A DNA stretch of 64,000 nt. Origin: Lachnospiraceae bacterium. GTDB lineage: Bacteria; Bacillota; Clostridia; Lachnospirales; Lachnospiraceae. The stretch spans positions 23,267 through 87,266 of the forward strand of contig JAAVZR010000002.1 in the NCBI GenBank assembly GCA_022791755.1, given 5' to 3'. Of this stretch, positions 43,725 to 52,522 are shown piece by piece. A model generated the notes under the pieces. That model was not told where the DNA came from. It saw nothing but the letters and a program-made list of their open reading frames with translations, and ran no database searches. The first letter of the stretch is position 1. Each line of letters begins with the position of its first letter. The position numbers were made by a program, and so were the translations under genes.

Positions 43725-44516
43725 CTAGAGAAAATTCCGGTCAAACCGGTCCGAGAGCGGTTCATCCTTTCCCAACGCCCCGTAAAAACTGTAAATCAGA
43801 GACACGGCAGGGCGGACCGCCCCCTTGAAGCGCTCGAACAGCTCCCGGCTTATGGGGCGGCAGGTTTCGTTTGGCGTAAGTCCCATCACAATGCCTCCCA
43901 GGCTCTCGCTCTGACCGGCGGCCTTCATGAGCCCTTCCACCAGACGCTCTTTGCCCGGACCTGTGATATGCAGCATCCTCTTGACCCTTCTCATAGTCGC
44001 CAGCGCCTTCTTCGCCTGGCGGGGCGTCACTCCCTCATAGAATTCGCTCATGACCCAGGCCATGCCCTCATCCACCGGAACCAGCTTTCCCGTACGGTAG
44101 GTTCCGGGATCCAGTTTCGCCCGCAGCATCAGACTCCGGTCAAACTCCGTCTCGATCTCATTGTGGCTGATCCCCGTCTCCCGCACCATATCCTCCACAT
44201 AGCCGTGACAGGCGCTATCCAGGGCAAAATGACAGATCACTCCCAGGATGTAAGCGCAGTGTGGAGAATCCTCTCCGCGCCCCGCGATGATCTCCCTGGC
44301 ATTTTCAAAGAATTCCATCGCCGGCTCTTCATGGAGGCGATGCCCGCACAGGCTCACCGGATTCCTGCGAAGCGGGTGATAAAAGAACAGAAAATCCGGA
44401 CCTTGCAGGCCGATGCGGAAATACTCCTGGTATTTGTGGAGCATCCAGTAGAGATCTCCCTCCAGCTCCTTATAGACGATCCTTCCAAAGGTATCATGGG
44501 CAAAAATCGCAGGCAT
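43725..44516 (-). CDS. Zinc-dependent phospholipase C-like protein
   Basis: A 263-residue protein of the zinc-dependent PLC/S1-P1 nuclease fold (PF00882-like): MPAIFAHDTFG at the start, GPDFLFFYHPL, then HCAYILGVICHFALDSACHGYVEDMV carrying His/Asp metal ligands. No signal peptide, so it acts in the cytoplasm or on the inner membrane face, unlike secreted toxins of this fold. Substrate unknown. Located between purL and the UMF1 transporter. Confidence 0.8.
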   Translation of the reverse strand: MPAIFAHDTFGRIVYKELEGDLYWMLHKYQEYFRIGLQGPDFLFFYHPLRRNPVSLCGHRLHEEPAMEFFENAREIIAGRGEDSPHCAYILGVICHFALDSACHGYVEDMVRETGISHNEIETEFDRSLMLRAKLDPGTYRTGKLVPVDEGMAWVMSEFYEGVTPRQAKKALATMRRVKRMLHITGPGKERLVEGLMKAAGQSESLGGIVMGLTPNETCRPISRELFERFKGAVRPAVSLIYSFYGALGKDEPLSDRFDRNFL

Positions 44517-44552
44517 ATGACAGCCCCCTTTCCCGCGCCCCGCGCGCCAGTT

Positions 44553-47500
44553 TTATGAAAAATATGCCACACCGGACTCGAATATCTTCATGTCCTGCTC
44601 GCCATAGATATTGACCGCCACATGCTCGCCGCGGCGCTCGCTGTGAGCCATCTTACCCAATATGCGGCCGTCCGGACTCGTTATGCCCTCGATGGCGCAG
44701 AAGGAACCATTGACATTCCACTCCTCATCCTCAGCCAGCACACCGTCTGCGTCCACATACTGTGTGGCGATCTGACCGTTTTCCATCAGACGGCGGACCC
44801 ATTCCTCTCCGGCCACAAAGCGGCCTTCCCCATGGGAAGCCGGATTGCAGTAGACACCGCCCGGTACAGCCCCGGCCAGCCAGGGCGATTTGTTGGTAAC
44901 GACCTTTGTATATACCATTTTTGACACATGACGGCCGATTGTATTCATGGTGAGAGTAGGAGAATCCGCCTTCTGCTCACAGATCTGACCGTAAGGCACC
45001 AGACCCAGCTTAATCAGAGCCTGGAACCCGTTGCAGATTCCCAGCATCAGGCCGTCTCTCTCGTTTAAAAGCCGTTCCACAGCCTCCTTCACCCTCTCAT
45101 TGCGAAATACCGTGGCAAAAAACTTTGCGCTGCCCTCCGGCTCGTCGCCGGCGGAAAAGCCCCCAGGAAACATGACAATCTGGGCTTTGTCGATCTCCTT
45201 CACATATTCCTCCACCGAATCCCGGATACCGGAGGCCGTCAGATTTCTGAAGACCCGCGCCGTCACCTGCGCCCCGGCCCGCTCAAAGGCACGGGCACTG
45301 TCATATTCGCAGTTGGTGCCCGGAAATACCGGAATAAAGACGGCAGGTCTGGCACACCTGTGACGGCACACGGCTACCGGCCCGGCCTCATACAGCTTCG
45401 TCTTGGCAGGCATCCTGCCCGCACCCGAATCCGTGGGGAACACCTTCTCCAAAGGCGTCTTCCAGACGGAAACAAGCTCCTCCAAAGGCAGACTCATCCC
45501 GCCGCAGATCACCTCCGGTTCCTCTGTCACTCTGCCGATCTCCAGACACGGTGCCGAAACGGGCGCCCCTTCGGCCACCTCAGCCACGATATTTCCCCAG
45601 CCCGGCACAAACAGGTAGGGCTGTGCTTCCTCCTTCAACGTCACGCCCAGGCAGTTACCGAAAGCCATCTTGCTGACGCTCTCCGCCAGACCGGCTCTCT
45701 CCACCGCGTAAGCCGCCAGAATATGGCCGGCCCGAATCTCCTCATGAATCCGGCGGTACAGCTCCACGGCCTGTGCAAACACCGGCACATCATACTCATC
45801 CCTCTCGATCCGAAAGAGCACCAGGCGGCTGCCGGCTTTCTTAAGCTCCGGCGTCACCACATGCCTGCCATCAGCCACATCCACGGCGAAGGAGACCAGC
45901 GTGGGAGGCACATCCAGCTCATTGAACGAACCGGACATACTGTCCTTACCGCCGATGCTGGGGAGGCCGAAGCCCATCTGAGCCCGGTAGGCGCCAAGCA
46001 GCGCCTGGAAAGGCTCGCCCCACCGTCTGGGGTCCTCCGTCATACGGCGGAAATACTCCTGGAAGGTAAAGCGGATCCGGCCGGCGTCGCCCCCTGCGGC
46101 CACGATCTTGGCCACCGACGAGGTCACGGCATAGACCGCTCCATGATAGGGACTCCAGGACGAAAGATACGGGTCAAAGCCATAGCTCATCATCGTAACA
46201 GTATCGGTCTTGCCCGTAAGCACCGGCAGCTTCGCCACCATGGCCTGTGTCTCCGTCAGCTGATATTTTCCTCCGTAGGGCATAAGCACGCTGCCCGCGC
46301 CGATGGAACCGTCGAACATCTCTACCAGGCCCTTCTGGGAGCATACGTTCAGATCGCCCAGCATGGCCAGCCACTTATCCCTGCACTCCCGGGGGCTGAT
46401 CCCGCCCTCCTCCGCCTCCCGGCAGGCGTTAAAGGGATTGCCCTCCCGGTCCGGTATCACCAGAGTCACGTCCGTCTCCTGATGCGCTCCGTTGGTGTCT
46501 AAGAAAGCCCTGCTGATATCCACGATGGCCTTCCCTCTCCAGGTCAGGACCAGACGGGGCTCCTTTGTCACCACAGCCACCGGCGTGGCCTCCAGATTCT
46601 CCTGCGCGGCAAAAGCCAGAAAAGCGTCCACATCCTTCGGATCCACCACCACGGCCATCCGCTCCTGGGACTCGGAGATGGCGATCTCCGTCCCGTCCAG
46701 ACCAGCGTATTTCTTCGGCACCCGGTCCAGATCCACCTTAAGCCCCGCCGCCAGCTCACCGATGGCCACTGACACGCCGCCGGCCCCGAAATCATTACAT
46801 TTCTTAATCAGACGGCTGACCTCCTCACGGCGGAACAGCCTCTGTAACTTTCTCTCTGTAGGCGCGTTTCCTTTCTGTACCTCCGCTCCGCAGGTCTCGA
46901 TGGAGGCCTCCGTATGCACCTTGGAGGAACCGGTGGCGCCGCCGCAGCCGTCCCGTCCCGTGCGTCCGCCCAACAAAATGATGATATCGCCGGGATCCGA
47001 AGTCTCGCGGATCACTGCCCTTCTGGGAGCCGCCCCCATGACTGCTCCGATCTCCATCCTCTTCGCCGCGTAACCGGGATGATAGATCTCCTTCACATAG
47101 CCGGTGGCCAGACCGATCTGATTGCCGTAGGAGCTGTATCCGGCCGCTGCCCCTCTCACCAGCTTCTTCTGGGGAAGCTTTCCCTTCATGGTGGCCTCCA
47201 CCGGCACGGTGGGGTCAGCAGCTCCGGTAATGCGCATGGCCTGATATACATAAGTGCGCCCGGACAAGGGATCACGGATGGCGCCGCCCAGGCAGGTGGC
47301 CGCGCCGCCGAAGGGCTCGATCTCCGTGGGATGGTTGTGCGTCTCGTTCTTGAAATTCACCAGCCACTCTTCTGTCTGTCCGTCGATCTCCACCGGCACC
47401 ACGATGCTGCAGGCATTGATCTCATCGGACTCCTCCTGATCGGCCAGTTTCCCCGCCTTTTTCAGCTGGCGCATGGCGATCAGCGCCAGATCCATCAGGC

Positions 47501-48317
47501 AGGGAAATTTGTCCGGCCGTCCGGCGAAAAGCTCTTCCCTGGCCTTTTGATATTCCTGATATGTCTCCTCCACCGGCTTCCTGTAATCGCCGTCTTCAAA
47601 GGTCACATTCTTTAGCTCTGTCTGGAATGTCGTATGGCGGCAGTGATCCGACCAGTAGGTATCTAAGACCCGAATCTCTGTCACGGAGGGATCTCTTTGC
47701 TCCTCCTTCTCAAAGTATGCGCGGATATGCAAAAAATCACAAAATGTCATGGCCAGCCCCAGGCTGTCATAGAGCTCACGTAAATCCGACTCCTCCATGG
47801 AAATAAAACCGTCAAAGATCTTCACATCCTCCGGCTCGGGAAAACCGGCCATCAGGGTATCCGGCAGCGTACCGGCCGCCTCTCTGGAATCCACCGGATT
47901 GATGCAGTGGGCGCGAATGGCCCCCAGCTGCTCCTCCGACAGCTTTCCGCTTATCACATAGGTGGTGGCCGTGCGGATCACCGGCTCCTCCTCCTCATTC
48001 AGAAGCTTCACGCACTGCCCGGCAGAATCTGCTCTCTGGTCAAACTGGCCCGGCAGATACTCCACCGAAAATACAGCGTCTCCTTCCTCACAGGGAAATG
48101 TCCCCTCATACACCTCATCCACCGGCGGCTCGGAAAAAATCGTCCGTTTCGCCCTTTCATACGTCTCCTCAGACAGATTTTCCATATCGTAGCGAATCAG
48201 TACCCGCACGGCATCCACCGTACCGATCCCCAGATAATTTCCGATCTCTTCCTTCAGCTCTCTGGCCTTCACGGCATAGGGCGCCCGTTTTTCCACATAG
48301 ATTCTCTTTACGCTCAT
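44553..48317 (-). CDS. purL: Phosphoribosylformylglycinamidine synthase, single-chain
   Basis: A 1254-residue enzyme that makes FGAM from FGAR, ATP and glutamine. The N-terminal and two AIRS-like domains hold DTYWSDHCRHTTF, KNETHNHPTEIEPFGGAATCLGGAIRDPLSGR-type and GGKDSMSGSF motifs. The C-terminal glutamine amidotransferase (about 1000-1254) has nucleophile Cys in GICNGFQALIKLG and the start VFIPVFPGTNCEYDSA. Single-chain PurL of this class is common in Clostridia. ATG 48317 has GGAGG five bases upstream. The sigma-like gene lies 39 bases upstream. Confidence 0.96.
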   Translation of the reverse strand: MSVKRIYVEKRAPYAVKARELKEEIGNYLGIGTVDAVRVLIRYDMENLSEETYERAKRTIFSEPPVDEVYEGTFPCEEGDAVFSVEYLPGQFDQRADSAGQCVKLLNEEEEPVIRTATTYVISGKLSEEQLGAIRAHCINPVDSREAAGTLPDTLMAGFPEPEDVKIFDGFISMEESDLRELYDSLGLAMTFCDFLHIRAYFEKEEQRDPSVTEIRVLDTYWSDHCRHTTFQTELKNVTFEDGDYRKPVEETYQEYQKAREELFAGRPDKFPCLMDLALIAMRQLKKAGKLADQEESDEINACSIVVPVEIDGQTEEWLVNFKNETHNHPTEIEPFGGAATCLGGAIRDPLSGRTYVYQAMRITGAADPTVPVEATMKGKLPQKKLVRGAAAGYSSYGNQIGLATGYVKEIYHPGYAAKRMEIGAVMGAAPRRAVIRETSDPGDIIILLGGRTGRDGCGGATGSSKVHTEASIETCGAEVQKGNAPTERKLQRLFRREEVSRLIKKCNDFGAGGVSVAIGELAAGLKVDLDRVPKKYAGLDGTEIAISESQERMAVVVDPKDVDAFLAFAAQENLEATPVAVVTKEPRLVLTWRGKAIVDISRAFLDTNGAHQETDVTLVIPDREGNPFNACREAEEGGISPRECRDKWLAMLGDLNVCSQKGLVEMFDGSIGAGSVLMPYGGKYQLTETQAMVAKLPVLTGKTDTVTMMSYGFDPYLSSWSPYHGAVYAVTSSVAKIVAAGGDAGRIRFTFQEYFRRMTEDPRRWGEPFQALLGAYRAQMGFGLPSIGGKDSMSGSFNELDVPPTLVSFAVDVADGRHVVTPELKKAGSRLVLFRIERDEYDVPVFAQAVELYRRIHEEIRAGHILAAYAVERAGLAESVSKMAFGNCLGVTLKEEAQPYLFVPGWGNIVAEVAEGAPVSAPCLEIGRVTEEPEVICGGMSLPLEELVSVWKTPLEKVFPTDSGAGRMPAKTKLYEAGPVAVCRHRCARPAVFIPVFPGTNCEYDSARAFERAGAQVTARVFRNLTASGIRDSVEEYVKEIDKAQIVMFPGGFSAGDEPEGSAKFFATVFRNERVKEAVERLLNERDGLMLGICNGFQALIKLGLVPYGQICEQKADSPTLTMNTIGRHVSKMVYTKVVTNKSPWLAGAVPGGVYCNPASHGEGRFVAGEEWVRRLMENGQIATQYVDADGVLAEDEEWNVNGSFCAIEGITSPDGRILGKMAHSERRGEHVAVNIYGEQDMKIFESGVAYFS

Positions 48318-48356
48318 ACGTTCCTCCATTGTATCGTTCCCTGTGATTCCTGCCTG

Positions 48357-49127
48357 CTAATCATCCGAGAGATTCATGGCGTCCAGCGACATCTTCACCA
48401 GAGCCTCCACTCTCTTTTTGCTGATATGAAGATGAGCCGCCAGCTCGTCGGCCGTCGCCTCTCTGCCCAGCTCCCCGGCCAGCACCTCCGTCGCCTTCAA
48501 AAGCGCATTGGCGTCCGCCGCCAGAAAATGTCCCACATCATCGGCCCCGGTCTGCTCCCGGATGGCCTCTGCCATGGCATTCTCGATCGCAGTCAGCAGA
48601 TGAATCGTCAGATTCTCTCCTCTCTCATAAGTATCCATGGCCGTCGTCAATGCCATATTTCCCTCCTGCACCAGATCTGCGGCCAGCACGCCGCGGCCCA
48701 GATATTCCTTCGACACCTGTATGACCCGGTGGAGATTGCCCTCTATGAGCCTCTGCTTCGCCTGGAGATCTCCGGCTAACATCGCTTCGGCCAGCTCTGC
48801 CGCCTCCGCCTCATGGCAGGGACGCACCGATTCCAGCTCCTTCAGATATGCCTTATAATGAACCGATTCCGTCCCTGTCTTCTCACCGGAGGCCGCCTGG
48901 TCCTTTTGGTCCTGAAACAGCGCCCGGTCCGGCTGCGACGCCACGAAGCCCTCTATGGTCACATGGTTCATCTGCAGGTAGGCCAGAACCATCTCCATCT
49001 GCCTGGCGGTCAGCCCGATCCCTTCACAGGCAGCCTCCACCTGGCTCCTGGTCAGACGTCTTTCAGAGGCCTCTGCCAGCATAAGCAGGGCGCCCAGCGC
49101 TTCCTTTAACCGTAATTGCTCATCCAT
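48357..49127 (-). CDS. Sigma-70-like protein lacking region 4
   Basis: A 256-residue protein that follows the primary sigma factor domain order but stops early. Residues 25-60 resemble region 1.1; 91-138 regions 1.2-2.1 (YKAYLKELE, AEAMLAGDLQAKQRLIEGNLHRVI); 139-192 regions 2.2-2.4 (YLGRGVLAADLVQEGNMALTTAM); 205-250 region 3 (ELGREATADELAAHLHISKKRVEALVKM). Regions 3.2 and 4 are absent. The aromatic melting motif (YATWWIRQAI in SigA) is replaced by HLLTAIENAMAEAI. It probably does not act as a normal sigma; a regulator or decayed paralogue is possible. Adjacent to purL. Confidence 0.8.
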   Translation of the reverse strand: MDEQLRLKEALGALLMLAEASERRLTRSQVEAACEGIGLTARQMEMVLAYLQMNHVTIEGFVASQPDRALFQDQKDQAASGEKTGTESVHYKAYLKELESVRPCHEAEAAELAEAMLAGDLQAKQRLIEGNLHRVIQVSKEYLGRGVLAADLVQEGNMALTTAMDTYERGENLTIHLLTAIENAMAEAIREQTGADDVGHFLAADANALLKATEVLAGELGREATADELAAHLHISKKRVEALVKMSLDAMNLSDD

Positions 49128-49532
49128 TCTTGTAATACTCCCGATTGCTCATAAAATCTGCCCTGCCGGGCTCCTTTTCAATATAACACAAACCCGGGGA
49201 AAAGAACAGAGGATATGGAAAAAAAGTAGAAGGAAACACAGTGAAAGGGACAGCAGACCAGCTGCTGTCCCTTTCAGGAGAAGGTATTTCATTTTATGGG
49301 GTTTGTAAAACTAATGTATTGGGGGGGTTGTTTTACAGTCATTAGTATAGCACTTGTCCGCAAATCAGTGTATACAAACTTTACAAAAATTGCATTCTGT
49401 TTTTGTGCATATTGTGGAAATCATCTTCCGTTGCCTCGTATATATTGCTGTAAACCGGTCCTGACATCCTCCCTTTTCCTTACATGGACCGGTAAGGGTT
49501 CTCCTCCGAATCTTCCGTCGGGTATGCCGGAC
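49128..49532. other. Intergenic region upstream of the sigma-like gene
   Basis: 405 bases without a gene. It holds the ribosome site of the sigma-like gene, a 15-bp hairpin (49243-49277), a T-rich stretch after the hairpin on the minus strand, and an extended -10-like TGCTATACT on the minus strand (49352-49344). A run of seven G lies at 49321-49327. No ORF with a credible start was found. Confidence 0.6.
49243..49277 (-). terminator. Strong hairpin after the P1 peptidase gene
   Basis: TGAAAGGGACAGCAG (49243-49257) and CTGCTGTCCCTTTCA (49263-49277) are fully complementary, 15 bp, five-base loop. On the minus strand a loose T-rich tract follows about 20 bases later. Probable terminator or attenuator; direction is not certain. 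Confidence 0.65.
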
Positions 49533-50489
49533 CTATTGTTCGCAGCCGGAGCGCACCGCCTTCACGATCGCCTCCGCCATCACCTCAGCCGCCAGAGCGC
49601 CGGCCATATTGATATCCGCCGGTATCTCTCCCACGGATGCGGCGTAGATCGTGTCCCCGTCTGCCATGGTCCCCACCGGATTGATGCAGCGGGCGTAGGC
49701 ACAACGCGTCATGGAAGCCAGCTTATTCATCTGGGCCTTGGTAAACGCTGCGTTGGTCACCACGACGCCAATCGTGGTATTCGTATTGGCAGCGGCGGCA
49801 GCCAGCTCTTCTCTCTGGCAGCTCATGCGGTAAATCTCCTGACACGTACCGGAGAAGCCGGAACCGTCCTCACTGCGCAGTCCGGCCAGGATCTGCCCGT
49901 TTTTCGGATCTGTCACATCTCCCAGGGCATTGACAACGACCACAGCCGCCATCTTCAGTCCTCCCACCTCCACGGCATGAATCCCCAGGCCCGCCTTCAT
50001 GGATCTGGCCATGCCACAGAGCTTGCCCACTGTGGCTCCCGTACCGGCTCCCACGCTCCCGCATTCTCCTTTTCCGCCGCTCTCTGCGTCCACGCAGGCC
50101 GCATACCCCATGGCCGCGTCCGGCCGGATATCGCTGCGCCCGATCCCCAGGTCATAAATACAGGACTGGCAGACCAGAGGCACTCTGGCATAGCCGGTTT
50201 CAAAACCGGTTCCCCTCTCCTCCAGATAGCGCATGACCCCGTCCGATGCCGCCAGACCGAAAGCCGAACCGCCGGAGAGCACAATGGCGTGAATCGGATT
50301 ATCCGCCGTAAGCGGGGAAGCCAGAGGCGTCTCCCGGGAAGCCGGTCCTCCGCCGCTGACATCCACGCCCACCCGGGCTCCCTCTCCAAAGAGAAGCACC
50401 GTCACACCGGTCCGGGCCTCCTGATCGGATGCATGGCCCATGCGCAGCCCTTCTATCTCCGTAATGGAAATCTCTTTTACCGTTTTCAT
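49533..50489 (-). CDS. P1-family autoproteolytic aminopeptidase/amidohydrolase (NylC/DmpA fold)
   Basis: A 318-residue N-terminal-nucleophile-type hydrolase. These enzymes cleave themselves and then hydrolyse amides or beta- and D-amino-acid peptides. The expected self-cleavage site is Asn237/Thr238 in ANTNTTIGVVVTNAAFTKAQ, a Thr nucleophile as in nylon hydrolase NylC rather than the Ser of DmpA. Also seen: SGGSAFGLAASDGVMRYLEERG and GAGTGATVGKL. ATG 50489 has AGGAGG eight bases upstream. Co-transcribed with the ECF S-component 43 bases upstream. Confidence 0.88.
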   Translation of the reverse strand: MKTVKEISITEIEGLRMGHASDQEARTGVTVLLFGEGARVGVDVSGGGPASRETPLASPLTADNPIHAIVLSGGSAFGLAASDGVMRYLEERGTGFETGYARVPLVCQSCIYDLGIGRSDIRPDAAMGYAACVDAESGGKGECGSVGAGTGATVGKLCGMARSMKAGLGIHAVEVGGLKMAAVVVVNALGDVTDPKNGQILAGLRSEDGSGFSGTCQEIYRMSCQREELAAAAANTNTTIGVVVTNAAFTKAQMNKLASMTRCAYARCINPVGTMADGDTIYAASVGEIPADINMAGALAAEVMAEAIVKAVRSGCEQ

Positions 50490-50532
50490 ACCGATATCCT
50501 CCTGCTTTGTCTCTGTCTGCTTTATCTCTGTC

Positions 50533-51159
50533 TCATGCCCGCCGAAACGCCGGCAGCACTGCCCGCGAGACGGCTCCGGCCGCCACGAAGCAGACGCAGG
50601 CCTCGATGACGCCCTGCACTCCCACGAAAGCAGCCGCAAAGGCAAAGGGATTCTCCGTCCCCATCCCGCCTGCCAGACTCCGGACGTACTCTGTGGGATA
50701 AAAAAACAGCACCAGAGATGTCATGAACAGAAGCGTGTTCAGAAAAGGGCAGGCCAGGCTGGCCGCCATACAGGCTCTGTTTTCCGAAATCCGTCTCACC
50801 GCCCGAAAGATCAGGCCGCTGATCCATCCCTCCAGCACGCGGGGAACGATACAGGTAAACGCCATTCCGGCCGGATTGATCCCCAGAAGCACCGCTCCCA
50901 TGCCGCCTCCGCCCAGGCACTGGATCAGGCTGGTGATCCCGAAGGCCATACCGCAGGCGGCTCCGCCGGAGGGCCCCAGCGTCACGGCCCCCACGGCCAC
51001 CGGCACGGTCAGAAAGGTGATCGACAGACCCGGTGTTCTCAGATATCCCAACGGAGTAAACGCCATCAGAAAGATAATGGCAATGAGCAGGGCCAGCCGC
51101 GTCATATACAGAGTCCCTGCCTGTGTGCGTACAGACATGCGTGTCGCATTGTTTTTCAT
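50533..51159 (-). CDS. ECF transporter S-component (substrate-binding membrane protein)
   Basis: A 208-residue integral membrane protein with about six helices, resembling the vitamin-binding S-components of energy-coupling factor importers (LALLIAIIFLMAFTPLGYL, LSITFLTVPVAVGAVTLGPSGGAACGMAFGITSL). S-components share a common EcfAAT module not seen here. Substrate cannot be assigned; the broad PF12822 group includes pantothenate-type members. ATG 51159 is preceded by GGAGAGAAC. Behind a promoter at 51348-51375 and a folded leader. Confidence 0.85.
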   Translation of the reverse strand: MKNNATRMSVRTQAGTLYMTRLALLIAIIFLMAFTPLGYLRTPGLSITFLTVPVAVGAVTLGPSGGAACGMAFGITSLIQCLGGGGMGAVLLGINPAGMAFTCIVPRVLEGWISGLIFRAVRRISENRACMAASLACPFLNTLLFMTSLVLFFYPTEYVRSLAGGMGTENPFAFAAAFVGVQGVIEACVCFVAAGAVSRAVLPAFRRA

Positions 51160-51246
51160 GTTCTCTCCTTCTTTGGCTGATAAAACGGCGCCCTTTGGCG
51201 TCCCCTGTCTTTCAGCACTTATTTTTGGGGGATTCACACGAATACA

Positions 51247-51331
51247 TCACAAGACGCCGTCGGGACTCCTTTCGGAAGGTTGCCGCCGGTACGGTCGGCA
51301 CATTCCCCGGTCCCTGCGGGCGTCTTCGTGA
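51247..51331 (-). ncRNA. Structured leader RNA, candidate riboswitch of unrecognised class
   Basis: On the minus strand a closing stem (51331-51319 with 51258-51247, 12 bp, one bulge) and a second stem GGGAC/GUCCC (51314-51310 with 51266-51262) enclose two hairpins: UGCCG/CGGCA with inner CCG/CGG (51300-51281) and CCUU/AAGG (51279-51268). A 9-base single strand CGGGGAAUG joins stem 2 to the first hairpin. Further down, GACGCC (51202-51197) can pair with the 3' arm of the closing stem, giving an alternative fold near the ribosome site. It matches none of the riboswitch consensuses I can recall. Confidence 0.55.
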
Positions 51332-51347
51332 GTAACGTTCTTTCTCT

Positions 51348-51375
51348 ACTATAGCATAAAACCAAAAATATACAA
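51348..51375 (-). promoter_or_regulatory. Promoter of the ECF S-component/P1 peptidase operon
   Basis: TTGTAT (51375-51370), 16-base spacer, TATAGT (51353-51348) with an extended TGC on the minus strand. The predicted start is about ten bases before the structured leader. Confidence 0.7.
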
Positions 51376-51442
51376 GCCAAATTTCACCGTCCAGGCTGCC
51401 GTCCCGGTCAGATTTCCGGCGGACATTCTCGAAGTCGGGAAG

Positions 51443-52297
51443 CTAAATCGCCACCACGACGCCGCCGTCTCCGGCATACAGGCTGCTGACTCCGGCAGCC
51501 GGCGTGATATAGACATCCCGGAAAGCCAGGCGGCTGCACAGCTGTTCCCGCACGGCCTCTGCCCGGTCCGGACAGTTGCAGTGAGTGATCCCCAGCGTAT
51601 GCTTCTTCGTATCCACGCCGCGCCGCAGCGTCTCCTCCACTGCCAGATCGCACATCTTGCCTAACGCCTTCGTGATACCCCGGGCCTGATTTAACTTGAT
51701 GATCACGCCATGATCGGCGCTCATCACCGGCTTGATATTGAGAGCCGATGCCAGAATCGACGCCAGACCGGTGAGACGGCCATTTTTTCTCAGAAAATCC
51801 AATGTTTCCAGCACAAAATACGTCTTCATCCCATCACGAAAGCTTCCCGCCTGCTCCACGATCTCCTCAAAAGAAGCGCCGCTTTCCGCCAGATCCCGGA
51901 TCCGAAAAGCTATCAGCGACTCCCCGCAGCAGGCCGAATCCGAGCTGAATATATGGATCTTCTTCGTGCTGTTTGGGTTCTCCTCATAGTACAGGTTCTT
52001 AGCCAGCACCGCGCTGTTATAGGTACCGCTCAGATGCTGGGACAGCGTCACCACGAACACCATCTCCTCCTCCCCCGCATAGCTGGCCATAAAATCCTCC
52101 GGAGAAGGGCAGGCCGACTTCTGGACGGACTTACTCTCCCTCACCAGCTTAAGAAAATGCGCCTGATCAAAGGTCTCGTCATCCCGAATATAGGTATCAT
52201 CCACCTGTAGCGTCAGAGGCACCAGGTCAAAGCGGGAATCCTTCTTGTATTCTGCGGTCAAATCGCAGCAGCTGTCACCGATAATCTTATAGTTCAT
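51443..52297 (-). CDS. DegV-family fatty-acid-binding protein
   Basis: A 284-residue DegV/FakB-type protein. Such proteins bind a fatty acid and present it to the FakA kinase. Motifs: IIGDSCCDLTAEY at the start, SACPSPEDF, VVTLSQHLSGTYNSA and FLRKNGRLTG. ATG 52297 has GAGGAG seven bases upstream. Expressed alone, with an extended -10 promoter at 52405-52410. Confidence 0.92.
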   Translation of the reverse strand: MNYKIIGDSCCDLTAEYKKDSRFDLVPLTLQVDDTYIRDDETFDQAHFLKLVRESKSVQKSACPSPEDFMASYAGEEEMVFVVTLSQHLSGTYNSAVLAKNLYYEENPNSTKKIHIFSSDSACCGESLIAFRIRDLAESGASFEEIVEQAGSFRDGMKTYFVLETLDFLRKNGRLTGLASILASALNIKPVMSADHGVIIKLNQARGITKALGKMCDLAVEETLRRGVDTKKHTLGITHCNCPDRAEAVREQLCSRLAFRDVYITPAAGVSSLYAGDGGVVVAI

Positions 52298-52404
52298 GCT
52301 TTCTCTCCTCACGTATTACTATGCTTTCAAAACCGGAGCATTTCTTTCCGATATCCATTTATCGCGCTATGCGCCACTTTGAAATATAGTTTTTATTACT
52401 ACTT

Positions 52405-52413
52405 ATAATAGCA
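52405..52413 (-). promoter_or_regulatory. Extended -10 promoter of the degV gene
   Basis: TGCTATTAT on the minus strand (52413-52405), about 110 bases before the ATG; no clear -35. Confidence 0.5.
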
Positions 52414-52460
52414 TAGTCTGACACGATTGAAAAGACCTTTTACAAATATTTTTGACATAA

Positions 52461-52508
52461 AAAATATCTGTGCCCCGGCCGTCCCACAGCCAGAAGCACA
52501 GATATTTT
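52461..52508 (-). terminator. Intrinsic terminator of the SDR gene
   Basis: AAAATATCTGTGC (52508-52496) and GCACAGATATTTT (52473-52461) are perfectly complementary on the minus strand and lead into a T run, 15 bases after the SDR stop. Confidence 0.88.
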
Positions 52509-52522
52509 CACTTTTATCGCCT

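Noticed and set aside
45360..46502. A 380-residue plus-strand open frame
   Set aside because: It is antisense inside purL. High GC content opens long shadow frames; the composition (many His, Arg, Pro, Gln) is not protein-like and there is no ribosome site.
49296..50609. A 437-residue plus-strand open frame starting in the intergenic gap
   Set aside because: Mostly antisense to the P1 peptidase; no credible start signal or recognisable domain.
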